A stretch of DNA of 64,000 nucleotides from JBCCQH01 sp039024435 (GCA_039024435.1 JBCCQH010000026.1:1-64000), one strand, 5' to 3'. Positions 37,211 to 45,837 are shown, counted from the stretch's first letter. Numbers and translations: made by a program. Notes: generated by a model from the sequence alone, not told the origin.

Positions 37211-39157
37211 TTAGTTTAACTTTAGTGACTCATTTACCTCGTTTTGCACGATCCGAACGAACTCGGCCAACTGCATCGCTCCTTTGTCTCCTTCTTTGTG
37301 CTTTCGGACCGAAACGAGGTTGTTTTCTGCTTCTTTTTCGCCGACAATCAGCATGTAAGGCAGCTTTTTCACCTCGGCATCCCGGATCTTTCTACCCACC
37401 TTTTCGCTGCGGTCGTCAACGAAGGCACGAATATCGGAATTTTTCAGCTGATTAAAAACTTTTTCCGCATAATTGTTATAGCGGTCACTGATCGGAAGAA
37501 TGGCCACTTGCTCGGTCATGAGCCAGATGGGAAGCTCTCCCCCAGTATGCTCCAGAAGCACCGCGACGAAGCGTTCCATCGACCCAAAAGGTGCCCGGTG
37601 AATCATCACCGGACGGTGGGGCTGGTTGTCTTCCCCGATGTACTCCAACTTGAAGCGTTCGGGCAAATTGTAGTCGACTTGAATCGTGCCCAACTGCCAT
37701 TCCCGACCCAGCGCGTCCATGACCATGAAATCCAGCTTCGGTCCGTAAAACGCCGCTTCGCCCTGCACTTCGATTGTCTTCAATCCTTTTTCCGCAGCCG
37801 CTTCCCGAATGGCGTTTTCCGCTTGGTCCCAGGCGGCATCCGAACCGATATACTTATCGTCACCCGGAGTGCGCAAGCTCACTTGCGCCTTAAAATCTTT
37901 GAAATCCAGGGTCGAAAAGATATAAAGCACCAAGTCGATGACCTTTTTGAACTCATCTTTCAATTGATCCGGCCGGCAAAACAGGTGGGCATCATCCTGG
38001 GTAAAGCCTCGCACCCGCGTAAGACCGTGCAGCTCACCGTGCTGCTCGTAGCGGTAAACCGTACCAAATTCCGCGAACCGCAACGGCAGTTCCCGGTAAG
38101 AGCGCGGCCGACTCTTATAAATTTCGCAGTGGTGCGGGCAGTTCATCGGCTTGAGCAGGTACATCTCGCCTTCGTGCGGCGTCTCAATGGGACGGAAGGA
38201 GTCGCTGCCGTATTTTGCCCAGTGACCGGAAGTTTCGTACAAGTCTTTCTTGCCGATATGGGGCGTGATCACCGGCTCGTAGCCGGCTTCCAATTGTTTT
38301 TCTTTGAGGAAATCCTCCAGGCGCCCCCGCAGTTTTGCACCATTGGGCAGCCAAAGGGGCAGCCCCAACCCAACTTTTTCGCTGAAGGTAAACAGTTCCA
38401 TCTCGCGGCCCAGCTTGCGGTGGTCGCGCTTCTTGGCGAGTTCCAGTTTTTCCAGGTACTCGTTGAGCAACTTGGCCTTGGGAAATGACGTCCCGTAGAC
38501 CCGCGTCAACTGCCCGCGCGATTCATCGCCCATAAAGAAGGCTCCCGCCACCTTCATTATCTTAAATGCCTTGATCAATTTTGAATTCGGCACGTGTCCG
38601 CCGCGACACAGATCAGTAAAGCCTCCCGAATGGTAGAGGGTAATGATCTCCTGTTCATCGAAGCGCTCGATGAGTTCTACCTTATAATGGTTGCCCTTAG
38701 ACTTGTAATATTCAAGGGCCGATTGTTTTGTGACCACTTCCCGCTCAAAGGTCTCCCCTCCCCGGGCGAGTTCGAGAAATTTCTTTTCTACCTTGGCAAA
38801 TTCGCCCTCCCCGAAATGGTGTTCTCCAAAATCAACATCGTAGTAAAACCCGTCTTTGACCGGCGGTCCGTAGGCAAGCTTCACCCCAGGGTAGAGCGCC
38901 TCCAGAGCTTCCGCCATGATGTGGGCCGAGGAGTGCCAAAAAGCATATTTGCCCTCAGAATCGTCCCAAGTCGCCAGCTTCACCGTCGCATCGGTTGTGA
39001 TCGGACGCGTCACTTCAACGAGATCTCCGTTGACGACTGCGGCGACCGTCTTGCGGGCCAATCCCGCACTGATGTCATTGGCCACTTCGAAAGCAGTAAT
39101 TCCGCTTGCGTAATGGCGCTCACTTCCGTCCGGAAGCGTGATGGTGATTTGGCTCAT
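37211..39157 (-). CDS. thrS: Threonine-tRNA ligase
   Basis: This cytosolic class II synthetase (648 residues) charges tRNA-Thr. A TGS domain (about 1-65, starting MSQITITLPDGSERHYASG) is followed by the editing domain with HSSAHIMAEAL (HxxxH) and the catalytic core. The core has MNCPHHCEIY, with the zinc-binding cysteine, and FTQDDAHLFCRPDQL. The anticodon-binding domain forms the C-terminus (VAILPISDRYNNYAEKV; DDRSEKVGRKIRDAE). Length is typical. An upstream ATG at 39169 adds only four residues. It is the first gene of the thrS-infC-rpmI-rplT operon. Confidence 0.98.
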   Translation of the reverse strand: MSQITITLPDGSERHYASGITAFEVANDISAGLARKTVAAVVNGDLVEVTRPITTDATVKLATWDDSEGKYAFWHSSAHIMAEALEALYPGVKLAYGPPVKDGFYYDVDFGEHHFGEGEFAKVEKKFLELARGGETFEREVVTKQSALEYYKSKGNHYKVELIERFDEQEIITLYHSGGFTDLCRGGHVPNSKLIKAFKIMKVAGAFFMGDESRGQLTRVYGTSFPKAKLLNEYLEKLELAKKRDHRKLGREMELFTFSEKVGLGLPLWLPNGAKLRGRLEDFLKEKQLEAGYEPVITPHIGKKDLYETSGHWAKYGSDSFRPIETPHEGEMYLLKPMNCPHHCEIYKSRPRSYRELPLRFAEFGTVYRYEQHGELHGLTRVRGFTQDDAHLFCRPDQLKDEFKKVIDLVLYIFSTLDFKDFKAQVSLRTPGDDKYIGSDAAWDQAENAIREAAAEKGLKTIEVQGEAAFYGPKLDFMVMDALGREWQLGTIQVDYNLPERFKLEYIGEDNQPHRPVMIHRAPFGSMERFVAVLLEHTGGELPIWLMTEQVAILPISDRYNNYAEKVFNQLKNSDIRAFVDDRSEKVGRKIRDAEVKKLPYMLIVGEKEAENNLVSVRKHKEGDKGAMQLAEFVRIVQNEVNESLKLN

Positions 39158-39193
39158 GGCGTTTTGCATTCAATCTTTTACATCAAAACCGTG

Positions 39194-39225
39194 CAAAGAT
39201 AGGTGGATTTGGGCGGATTGTAAAA
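39194..39225 (-). promoter_or_regulatory. Promoter of the thrS operon
   Basis: On the minus strand TATCTTTG (39201-39194) is an exact TAnnTTTG box, with TTT 21 bp upstream at 39225-39223. The predicted leader is only about 30 nt, too short for a T-box, and I see no T-box or threonine attenuator. Confidence 0.6.
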
Positions 39226-39384
39226 GGTTACATATTGAAATGCCGGCGCGCACTTGCCACACGAAAGAAAAGCGGTCTGAATGGCTATTTTCTCCACGGG
39301 GGGAATTTGCCCCTGCGCTGTAATAAGGATGATGCCGACGCAAAACCACGGTTGCGCATGGCCTTAAATTACAAATGAGAAACT

Positions 39385-39930
39385 ATGAAAACGATTGCCT
39401 TCGCCAGTATCCTGATGACAAGCCTATTTCTGCTTTCCTGCAACCGCAGCGACGACGATCCGACCGCGGTTGAAGATGAACAACAAATCACGGAAGTTAC
39501 CGCGATTGCGGGATTCATCAATACCTTTATTGATGCGGGACGGGCCCGCAACCTCACGGTGCCGGATGATCTGGGGGGAATTACTTTTGAGTTTCGGCGC
39601 ATTGGGGGAAGCACCATCGGCTACTGCGAATACGACCCGGCGCGGGGCAATCATATTGCGCTCGACGAACAATATTGGAGCGGGGCCAGCAACCAGGAAC
39701 GCGCCGTCTTGCTGTTCCACGAGCTGGGCCACTGCTTCCTGAACCGGGACCACGACGATGCAGTCCTGAGCGATGGAACTTGCAAAAGCATCATGCACGC
39801 TGACGAATCCAACTGCCTGGTCGCATACAACGATCACGTAGACCGCTACCTCGACGAGCTGTTTGCTACCGGAATTGTGGCCCGTCTGACCGTAAGCACC
39901 GCCACAATCCGATCCACGGCGACTGAGTAG
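39385..39930 (+). CDS. Lipoprotein with HExxH zinc-protease motif
   Basis: This 181-residue protein has a lipoprotein signal (MKTIAFASILMTSLFLLSC, lipid at C19) followed by an acidic linker. The mature domain contains HELGHCFLNRDHDD (about 113-126), an HExxH motif with the next histidine at position 12 of the motif. The metzincin pattern would have it at position 11. Upstream there is YDPARGNHIALDEQYWSGAS, and downstream SIMHADESNC resembles a Met-turn (SIMH). It may therefore be a metzincin-like peptidase of an uncharacterised Bacteroidota family. Catalytic activity is inferred from the motif alone. It is alone on the plus strand between the thrS promoter region and leucine dehydrogenase. 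39158-39384 holds only that promoter. Confidence 0.75.
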   Translation: MKTIAFASILMTSLFLLSCNRSDDDPTAVEDEQQITEVTAIAGFINTFIDAGRARNLTVPDDLGGITFEFRRIGGSTIGYCEYDPARGNHIALDEQYWSGASNQERAVLLFHELGHCFLNRDHDDAVLSDGTCKSIMHADESNCLVAYNDHVDRYLDELFATGIVARLTVSTATIRSTATE

Positions 39931-39987
39931 TGCCGAAAGCACCCCAAATGAACATTCAATCGTCCAGCGACAGTGGGTTCACTCATC

Positions 39988-40033
39988 ATTTTGATCGGGG
40001 TGGCCCGAGACGCGCTATCACCCCGGTCAAAAT
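39988..40033 (+). terminator. Hairpin after the HExxH lipoprotein gene
   Basis: ATTTTGATCGGGGTG (39988-40002) pairs with CACCCCGGTCAAAAT (40019-40033) over 15 bp with one G-T wobble and a 16-nt loop. It starts 58 bp after the stop. It has no U-tract of its own. Otherwise 39931-40239 holds nothing I can support. Confidence 0.5.
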
Positions 40034-40239
40034 GTCCAGCCTCTCCCCTCCTCCAGCCCCAAGCCAGCCGGAGACGCAAAGCGAATCCGTGCGAATCCTG
40101 CCCCACATTACCTTGCGGAGTTGACCAAGCGCATCTCGATCCGCAACAACTTATCCACCGCAGAATCCAGGTTTTTGGCCCATTCTTGTCAGTTTGACAA
40201 AAATCGCTACCGGGAATCGGCTCAAGGTCCCGGTTGGGG

Positions 40240-40271
40240 TTTACGATTTCCGGAAAACTTGTATAAATTTG
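40240..40271 (+). promoter_or_regulatory. Promoter of the leucine dehydrogenase gene
   Basis: TTT at 40240-40242 is 21 bp before TAAATTTG (40264-40271), an exact TAnnTTTG box. The predicted transcript begins about 40 nt before the ATG at 40318. Confidence 0.55.
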
Positions 40272-40317
40272 CTTCGCAAACATGAGCGTAAGCTCGCTTA
40301 ACACGGAAATATAGAAC

Positions 40318-41427
40318 ATGTTGGAAGTGAATAATCTCCAGGTTTCAGAGATGACGGAACAAAAAGTTTTTGGCCCGTTGTCCTCGCTTGGCCACGAACA
40401 AGTCCTGTTTTGCAGCGACAATGATACGGGCCTCAAGGCGATCATTGCCATCCACAACACCACACTGGGCCCCGCCCTTGGGGGGACACGCATGTGGACC
40501 TATGCCTCTGACCTGCATGCGTTGCATGACGTATTGCGCCTCTCGCGGGGCATGACGTTCAAGGCGGCCATCTCCGGACTCAACCTTGGCGGCGGCAAAG
40601 CGGTCATCATTGGCAATTCTCGCAGCGGGATCAAAACCGAAGCGTTCATGCGGCGCTTTGGGATGTTTGTGGAAAACCTCGACGGCAAATACATCACCGC
40701 CGAAGACGTGGGCACCACCACGCAGGATATGGAGTACATTAAAATGTCTACCGACCACGTGACCGGTATCCCGGTGACGATGGGTGGCAGCGGTGATCCC
40801 TCCCCAGTGACGGCTTACGGCACCTATCTGGGCATGAAAGCCTCGATGAAAAAGCTGACTGGTTCCGACAGCCTGAGCGGCAAGCGCGTCGTGGTCCAGG
40901 GAGTAGGCAATGTCGGCTATTATCTGTGTGAGCTGCTCAAGAAAGAAAATGCCGAGATTTTTGTCTTCGACATTTTCCAGGACAAAATCAAACGGGTCGT
41001 GGCCGAATTCGGCGCGACCTTCATCGCCGAGGAAGACGTCTACCGCTACGACGCGGATGTCTTTGCTCCGTGTGCCCTGGGCGCCACCCTGAATGAAACG
41101 ACCATTCCGCAACTGAACGTTTCGGTGATCGCCGGCGGGGCCAACAATCAATTGGCGGACGAGGTCGTGGACGCCAATCGCCTGAAAGACCGGGGCATCA
41201 TCTGGGCACCGGACTTCCTGATCAATGCGGGTGGTCTCTGCAATGTCTACACCGAATTGGAGGGCTACAACCGGGAGCGGGCCCTGGCCCGGGCAGACAA
41301 GATTTATGATACTACCCTGCGTTGTTTCGACTATGCCGAAGAACATAACCTGACCAGCTCGGAAGCGTCGATCATTTTGGCCGAGCAGCGCATCAAACAA
41401 ATGGCAAAGCTGAGCCATTACATTTAA
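40318..41427 (+). CDS. Leucine/valine dehydrogenase (Glu/Leu/Phe/Val dehydrogenase family)
   Basis: This 369-residue NAD-dependent enzyme deaminates branched-chain amino acids to 2-oxo acids. The N-terminal catalytic domain has GPALGGTRMW (about 51-60) and the substrate-binding lysine K82 in MTFKAAISG. The catalytic lysine is K94 in GLNLGGGKAVIIG. The C-terminal Rossmann domain has GVGNVGYYL near 200 and GGANNQLADE. The exact match of these segments to Bacteroidota leucine dehydrogenases supports Leu/Val over Glu or Phe specificity. A shorter start at ATG 40351 is possible, but the homologous N-terminus supports 40318. Confidence 0.95.
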   Translation: MLEVNNLQVSEMTEQKVFGPLSSLGHEQVLFCSDNDTGLKAIIAIHNTTLGPALGGTRMWTYASDLHALHDVLRLSRGMTFKAAISGLNLGGGKAVIIGNSRSGIKTEAFMRRFGMFVENLDGKYITAEDVGTTTQDMEYIKMSTDHVTGIPVTMGGSGDPSPVTAYGTYLGMKASMKKLTGSDSLSGKRVVVQGVGNVGYYLCELLKKENAEIFVFDIFQDKIKRVVAEFGATFIAEEDVYRYDADVFAPCALGATLNETTIPQLNVSVIAGGANNQLADEVVDANRLKDRGIIWAPDFLINAGGLCNVYTELEGYNRERALARADKIYDTTLRCFDYAEEHNLTSSEASIILAEQRIKQMAKLSHYI

Positions 41428-41428
41428 A

Positions 41429-41459
41429 TTGTTATTGTAATCCCGATCAGCTACCTTCG
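41429..41459 (+). promoter_or_regulatory. Promoter of nusB
   Basis: TTG (41429-41431) is separated by 20 bp from TACCTTCG (41452-41459), which matches TAnnTTTG at five of six fixed bases. It starts just 2 bp after the leucine dehydrogenase stop, indicating that nusB can be transcribed independently. Confidence 0.5.
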
Positions 41460-41488
41460 TTCATTGAAAACCGCGAGAAAAACTACGC

Positions 41489-42085
41489 ATGATTTCCCGA
41501 CGACAAATACGCATCAAGGTAATGCAGGCCATCTACGCCTGGTACTCTACCGGAGATGCTCCTGGAGAAACCTTTGACATCAATCTGCGAGACTTTGCCG
41601 ACCAGATCCGAGACCACGAAAGAAGAAAAGGCGACAAAGGAGATTCGAGGCTTTTGATCAACCTGTTCCACGATACGATTGAGAACCGGGATGAATTTGA
41701 CCGCCTCATTCAGACCAAAGCGGAAAACTGGGAACTAGAGCGCATCGCCTTGGTCGACCGTATTTTGATGCAAATGGGAATCTGCGAAATGCTCAACTTT
41801 GAAGAGATTCCGATCAAGGTTTCGATCAATGAATACCTGGAAATCGCTAAGAAATTCTCTACGCCTAAAAGCAGCAAGTTTATCAACGGAATTCTGGATA
41901 GTTTGTACCTGCAGTTTAAAAAGGACGAGAAGATCCAGAAGCGAGGCCGTGGTTTGATCGAAGAAACGCTGCCCAAAGGTCGGGGACGGCCACAGCCGCC
42001 AGAAGCTCGACGCAAGCGCCCCCGCATTCGCCGCGACAACAACGGTCCCAACGAGAACGACGAGCGTCCGGACCCCGGGCGCTAG
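41489..42085 (+). CDS. nusB: Transcription antitermination protein NusB with basic C-terminal tail
   Basis: NusB joins NusE (S10) on boxA RNA to keep rRNA transcription going. This 198-residue protein has the NusB helical core at about 1-155: ISRRQIRIKVMQAIYAWY, LERIALVDRILMQMGICEML, FEEIPIKVSINEYLEIAKKF and SSKFINGILDSLY. The last ~45 residues (from KRGRGLIEE) are rich in Arg, Pro and Gly and probably disordered; they are outside the family core. Compared with the ~300-residue NusB of many Bacteroidota, this one lacks the long N-terminal part. It leads a conserved gene order. Confidence 0.95.
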   Translation: MISRRQIRIKVMQAIYAWYSTGDAPGETFDINLRDFADQIRDHERRKGDKGDSRLLINLFHDTIENRDEFDRLIQTKAENWELERIALVDRILMQMGICEMLNFEEIPIKVSINEYLEIAKKFSTPKSSKFINGILDSLYLQFKKDEKIQKRGRGLIEETLPKGRGRPQPPEARRKRPRIRRDNNGPNENDERPDPGR

Positions 42086-42312
42086 GCGTTCGGCGTAGCA
42101 TTGCGGACGCTGCGCTCACTACCCAAGGACATGTTTTTCCGTTTCCGATTGGTCCGCCGCGACCTTTTCAGCCATTTACCCTGCATTGGAAATTGCCAAA
42201 TCGGTCATTGGGAAATCAGAAACCGACAAATCGAAAATCGGAAACCGTCTCCTAGCGGTTTTAAGGTGGGATATTTGCACTATTTACAATAAACTAAATA
42301 TTTAGGTAAAAC

Positions 42313-42344
42313 ATTTTATTTTAATACTGAGTGTATTATCTTTG
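42313..42344 (+). promoter_or_regulatory. Promoter of the DUF1573-yajC operon
   Basis: TATCTTTG (42337-42344) is an exact TAnnTTTG box 46 bp before the DUF1573 start. A TTTTATT stretch near 42313 could be the -33 region. The 42086-42312 stretch between nusB and this promoter contains AT-rich, degenerate AAATCGG-type repetition and no gene. Confidence 0.55.
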
Positions 42345-42390
42345 CCATGTTTAATTCGATTGGTATCTCATTAACAATTACTTTCTCAAC

Positions 42391-42909
42391 ATGAAAAAAA
42401 TCGGAATTTTAGCAATTGCTGCAATGCTCTTCGTCGGGCTGATGGCGTGCGAACAAAAGGCCGGCGAAGGTGAAGGCGGCGAAGCGGCCAACAATACCGA
42501 AAACACCGTAAACGAAGGCGCCACCACAGCCAACACCAATCCTGCCAATACTGGCGAAGGTACGACCGTAGCTACTCCCGAGGAAAACCTTCCGGTCACG
42601 ACCGTGGAGTTCATGGAAGATAGCCACAACTTCGGCGAGATTCCCGAAGGTGAAAAGGTAAGCCACGTCTTTAAGTTCCGCAACACAGGTGCTAATCCGC
42701 TCAAAGTGAGCAATGTGAAGCCTTCCTGCGGTTGCACGACTCCGGACTGGACGCGAGATCCCATTCCTCCCGGAGAAGAAGGTTACGTCACAATTGAGTT
42801 TGACTCCAAAGGGAAAAGCGGAGCCCAGCGAAAGTCGATCACCTTAACGGCGAACATGGAGCCGGCCAACAAAATTCTGAACTTCACCGGTGAGGTTGTC
42901 TCCGAATAA
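42391..42909 (+). CDS. DUF1573 domain-containing lipoprotein
   Basis: This 172-residue protein has a lipoprotein signal (MKKIGILAIAAMLFVGLMAC, lipid at C20), then a ~45-residue Glu/Gly/Asn/Thr-rich linker. The DUF1573 beta sandwich (about 65-170) follows: DSHNFGEIPEGEKVSHVFKF, the near-invariant KPSCGCTTPDWTRDPIPPG, and FDSKGKSGAQRKSITLTAN. It resembles an MSP/ASPM-like Ig fold. Function is not established; its conserved place between nusB and yajC suggests an envelope role. Confidence 0.93.
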   Translation: MKKIGILAIAAMLFVGLMACEQKAGEGEGGEAANNTENTVNEGATTANTNPANTGEGTTVATPEENLPVTTVEFMEDSHNFGEIPEGEKVSHVFKFRNTGANPLKVSNVKPSCGCTTPDWTRDPIPPGEEGYVTIEFDSKGKSGAQRKSITLTANMEPANKILNFTGEVVSE

Positions 42910-42931
42910 TTTGCGCCGATAAACGATAGCT

Positions 42932-43258
42932 ATGTTGCTAGACAACCTTCTCTTACAGGCCGACGCACCCGCCCCCCCTGCGGGCGGCGGCTGGCAATTC
43001 CTGCTGATGGTCGGGAGCATCATCGTGGTGTTCTATTTCTTCATGATCCGTCCCCAGCAACGCAAGCAGAAGCAAGAAGCCAAGTTTCGCGATGGCCTGA
43101 TGAAGGGCGACCGTGTGACCACGATTGGCGGAATTTACGGCCGGATCGTATCCGTCGATGAAACCGGCACCGCCTTGGTTGAAGTTGACAATGGGGTCAA
43201 ACTCAAGATGGACAAAGCGGCGCTCAAAGCGGCGCCTGACGCTACGACCACCAAGTAA
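42932..43258 (+). CDS. yajC: Sec translocon accessory protein YajC
   Basis: This 108-residue inner-membrane protein of the SecDF-YajC complex has one transmembrane helix (about 22-42, FLLMVGSIIVVFYFFMI). The signature RPQQRKQKQEAKFRDGLMKGD and the small beta domain TTIGGIYGRIVSVDETG follow. Length is typical. It is 22 bp after DUF1573 and 11 bp before the ybbR-like gene. Confidence 0.95.
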   Translation: MLLDNLLLQADAPAPPAGGGWQFLLMVGSIIVVFYFFMIRPQQRKQKQEAKFRDGLMKGDRVTTIGGIYGRIVSVDETGTALVEVDNGVKLKMDKAALKAAPDATTTK

Positions 43259-43269
43259 GACCATGGCCC

Positions 43270-44244
43270 GTGCTGAACTCGCTTGCGGAAAGATTGCTGG
43301 CTTGGTTACTGCCTAAGAAGAAGCCAGAAAAAAACGAATGGGTGACGGCTGGCATATCCTTTTTGCTGGCCGTCACGCTTTGGTTTTTGGTCACGATGAA
43401 CACCCAGAACTATTCCACGACGTTCCGGGTGCCGCTGAAGCTCACCAATTTTCCCGATAGCCTGCAACTGCTCAATGAGTTCCCCCCCGAAATGGAAGTC
43501 TACACCAGGGGCGTGGGCATCGATTTGCTCTACCAACACTGGGAACCGGAAGACACCGTCTACGTCGATTTCAAAGAATGGCGTCAGGAACGACAGTTCG
43601 TTGCTCGTGAAAACCTGTCCAGCGTCGACCAAGTGCTGAAAAGTGGCATCACCCCGGTCGGCGTCGAGCCAGACACCATATTCCTAGATTTTCTTCGCAA
43701 AACGAACAAGCGCGTCCCCATTGAATTGGACCTTGTGCTCAACCTGCCTACTTCCTACCGCCTGCGCGACGAGCCGCGGGCCGACCGTGATTCCGTGCTG
43801 GTCATTGGGCCGGCGGACAGCCTCGCGCGCATCACCTCCTGGAAAACCACCCACTACGTAAGTGACCAGATCCGGGATGAACAAGAACTGTTTATCCCCC
43901 TCGATACCCTCCACCCCTTCCAGGTCCTTCCGAAAATTGTTCCCGTACGCGTATCGCCGCTTCCGTACACCGAGCGGACGATTTCCGTACCCATTCGGCG
44001 GATCAACCTGCCACGCAACAAATCGCTGCGCCTGGAAAACGATTCGGTACGGGTGCAATTTCTCCTGCCCATGGACGATTACGACCGCATCGACGCAAGT
44101 GCTTTTCGCATCGATGCCGACTACGAACTGATCGATGCCCGCAGCGACTACCTGATTCCCCAGCTCAGTGCCGCTCCTGCCTCGGTCCGCATCCGCGCAA
44201 TTGCGCCCCGTCTGGTTCGCTACACGGTGATCGAAAAAGAATGA
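43270..44244 (+). CDS. YbbR-like (CdaR family) membrane protein
   Basis: This 324-residue protein has one N-terminal membrane anchor (about 27-45, GISFLLAVTLWFLVTM). Three extracytoplasmic YbbR-type beta repeats follow: FRVPLKLTNFPDSLQLLNEF, KRVPIELDLVLNLPTSYRL, and RTISVPIRRINLPRNKSLRL. YbbR/CdaR domains in Firmicutes regulate the diadenylate cyclase CdaA. The partner is not in this window, so the role here is open. The start is GTG 43270; the nearby ATG at 43263 is in another frame. The stop overlaps coaE by 4 bp (ATGA), so translation is coupled. Confidence 0.88.
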   Translation: MLNSLAERLLAWLLPKKKPEKNEWVTAGISFLLAVTLWFLVTMNTQNYSTTFRVPLKLTNFPDSLQLLNEFPPEMEVYTRGVGIDLLYQHWEPEDTVYVDFKEWRQERQFVARENLSSVDQVLKSGITPVGVEPDTIFLDFLRKTNKRVPIELDLVLNLPTSYRLRDEPRADRDSVLVIGPADSLARITSWKTTHYVSDQIRDEQELFIPLDTLHPFQVLPKIVPVRVSPLPYTERTISVPIRRINLPRNKSLRLENDSVRVQFLLPMDDYDRIDASAFRIDADYELIDARSDYLIPQLSAAPASVRIRAIAPRLVRYTVIEKE

Positions 44245-44873
44245 GCAATCAAGTTTTGGAAGTCGGACTGACCGGTGGCATCGGCAGCGGCAAAAGCACG
44301 GTAGCCCGCATCTTTGAAACCCTGGGCTATCGGGTCTACTCCGCCGATGACCGCGCCAAAGCCATGTACCGCGAGGACGCCACCGTGATCCGGGAAGTGA
44401 AATCTTTGTTTGGGGCGGACATTTTCCGCCCGGATGGTAGTCTGAACCGCGCAAAACTGGCGCAAACCGTGTTTTCCGACCGCGCCAAACTCGCCCAGCT
44501 CAATGCCCTGGTGCATCCGGCGACCTTGCGGGACTTTGCGCGATGGCGGATACAGTTGCGGGAAAGCGGCTACGCCAAACCCTTCCTCCTCAAGGAAGCC
44601 GCCATCCTTTTTGAGGCAGGCAGCGACCGGGAGCTCGGGGCAACCCTCGCCGTGTACGCGCCCAAACAAGTGCGCCTGGCCCGAGTCACCGCGCGGGACA
44701 AATCCGATCCCGCCCAGGTATTGGCCCGTATGGACAACCAGTGGTCCGATCTGCGCAAAGTGCAGCGGTCCGACTTCGTGATCTACAACGATGGTCAGCA
44801 TCCGGTGATCCCGCAGGTCCGGGCGGCGGAGCGTTTTTTCCAAGCAATTGCGACCCAAAATGCCGACTCCTGA
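44241..44873 (+). CDS. coaE: Dephospho-CoA kinase
   Basis: CoaE phosphorylates the ribose 3'-hydroxyl of dephospho-CoA with ATP, the last step of CoA synthesis. The 210-residue protein has the P-loop GGIGSGKST at 12-20, the substrate segment YSADDRAKAMYRED (about 33-46), HPATLRDFARW (about 92-102) and AAILFEAGSDRELGATLAVY. Arginines in RLARVTARDKSDPAQVLARM form the lid. Length is typical. Confidence 0.97.
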   Translation: MSNQVLEVGLTGGIGSGKSTVARIFETLGYRVYSADDRAKAMYREDATVIREVKSLFGADIFRPDGSLNRAKLAQTVFSDRAKLAQLNALVHPATLRDFARWRIQLRESGYAKPFLLKEAAILFEAGSDRELGATLAVYAPKQVRLARVTARDKSDPAQVLARMDNQWSDLRKVQRSDFVIYNDGQHPVIPQVRAAERFFQAIATQNADS

Positions 44874-45837
44874 CTGGATCCGCCTCACCGAAAATGGATT
44901 TTACTGCGATGCGGGCGACTTCTTCCTGGATCCACACCGGCCGGCGCGCCGCGGGGTGATTTCTCACGCCCACGGCGACCATTACCCCCGCAGCATGGGG
45001 GAAGTCTGGTGTACCCCGGCTACGCTGGCCCTGGCGCGCTCCCGCTACGGCAAACACGCGGCCCGCACCGCCTACGCCCGCCCTTTCGGAACTGAGTTTT
45101 CCGTAGGCGAGGTCACGGTCAAATTTTTTTCTGCCGGACACATCCTGGGCAGCGCTCAGATCTTGCTCACCTACCGCCACCAAAAGGTCCTCTACACCGG
45201 TGATTTCTCCCTGCGCCCCAATCCCACGTGTGAACCCTTTGCCTACGGGCCGAACGGCGTGGACTTGCTGATCTGCGAGAGCACCTTCGGAGAGAAACCC
45301 CACCACGGAGCACCGCGGGCCGAACTCCAGCGGGTATTGGAAAAGGCGGGCCCCCGCCCGCTGCTGATCGGCGCTTATCCCCTGGGCAAAGCCCAGCACC
45401 TGCACCACCTGCTGGAAGCACTGGCCCCGGAACGGACCGTCTTCCTGCACCACGAAATGATGAAGTTTCACAAGATCTACCGGGCCCACGGAATGGATCC
45501 GGGATCGGGGGAGGCATTTCGACGGGTGATCGCCAAGCGCCTGCCCCATCCCTACGCCTACCTCGTCCCGCCGCGGGTCTTGACCGGGTACGACCGGGAC
45601 TTTCAGCACTACAAGGTATTCGCCACGGGCTGGACCGCGAGTGCGGATCGCCCTTACCTCGATGACGCCCTGGACCTCTCCGACCACGCCGACGCCACCG
45701 ATATCCTGGCCTACGTGGCCGCAATTCAGCCCCGCGCGGTGTGGTTTTGGCACGGCTATCCCGGGCCTCTGATCGCGGCCTGCACCGAACGGGGAATTCC
45801 CGCCATCGAAGCCAGCATCGCCGCCCCGCCGCCCTGA
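44860..45837 (+). CDS. MBL-fold exonuclease-like protein (ligase-associated type)
   Basis: This 325-residue metallo-beta-lactamase-fold protein has the metal motif HAHGDH at 36-41, then GHILGSAQILL and YTGDFSLRPN as the third metal-binding region. Later comes FATGWTASADRP, with SDHADATDIL and FWHGYPGPL near the C-terminus. This arrangement is that of the putative DNA-ligase-associated exonuclease / RNA-processing beta-CASP group. In many genomes such a gene sits beside an ATP-dependent DNA ligase; here it follows coaE. The ATG at 44860 overlaps the coaE end by 14 nt. A TTG at 44848 is a weaker option. Nuclease activity is inferred from family membership. Confidence 0.85.
   Translation: MPTPDWIRLTENGFYCDAGDFFLDPHRPARRGVISHAHGDHYPRSMGEVWCTPATLALARSRYGKHAARTAYARPFGTEFSVGEVTVKFFSAGHILGSAQILLTYRHQKVLYTGDFSLRPNPTCEPFAYGPNGVDLLICESTFGEKPHHGAPRAELQRVLEKAGPRPLLIGAYPLGKAQHLHHLLEALAPERTVFLHHEMMKFHKIYRAHGMDPGSGEAFRRVIAKRLPHPYAYLVPPRVLTGYDRDFQHYKVFATGWTASADRPYLDDALDLSDHADATDILAYVAAIQPRAVWFWHGYPGPLIAACTERGIPAIEASIAAPPP

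Noticed and set aside
39158..39384. T-box or attenuator for thrS
   Set aside because: The predicted leader is only about 30 nt and has no specifier or antiterminator structure.
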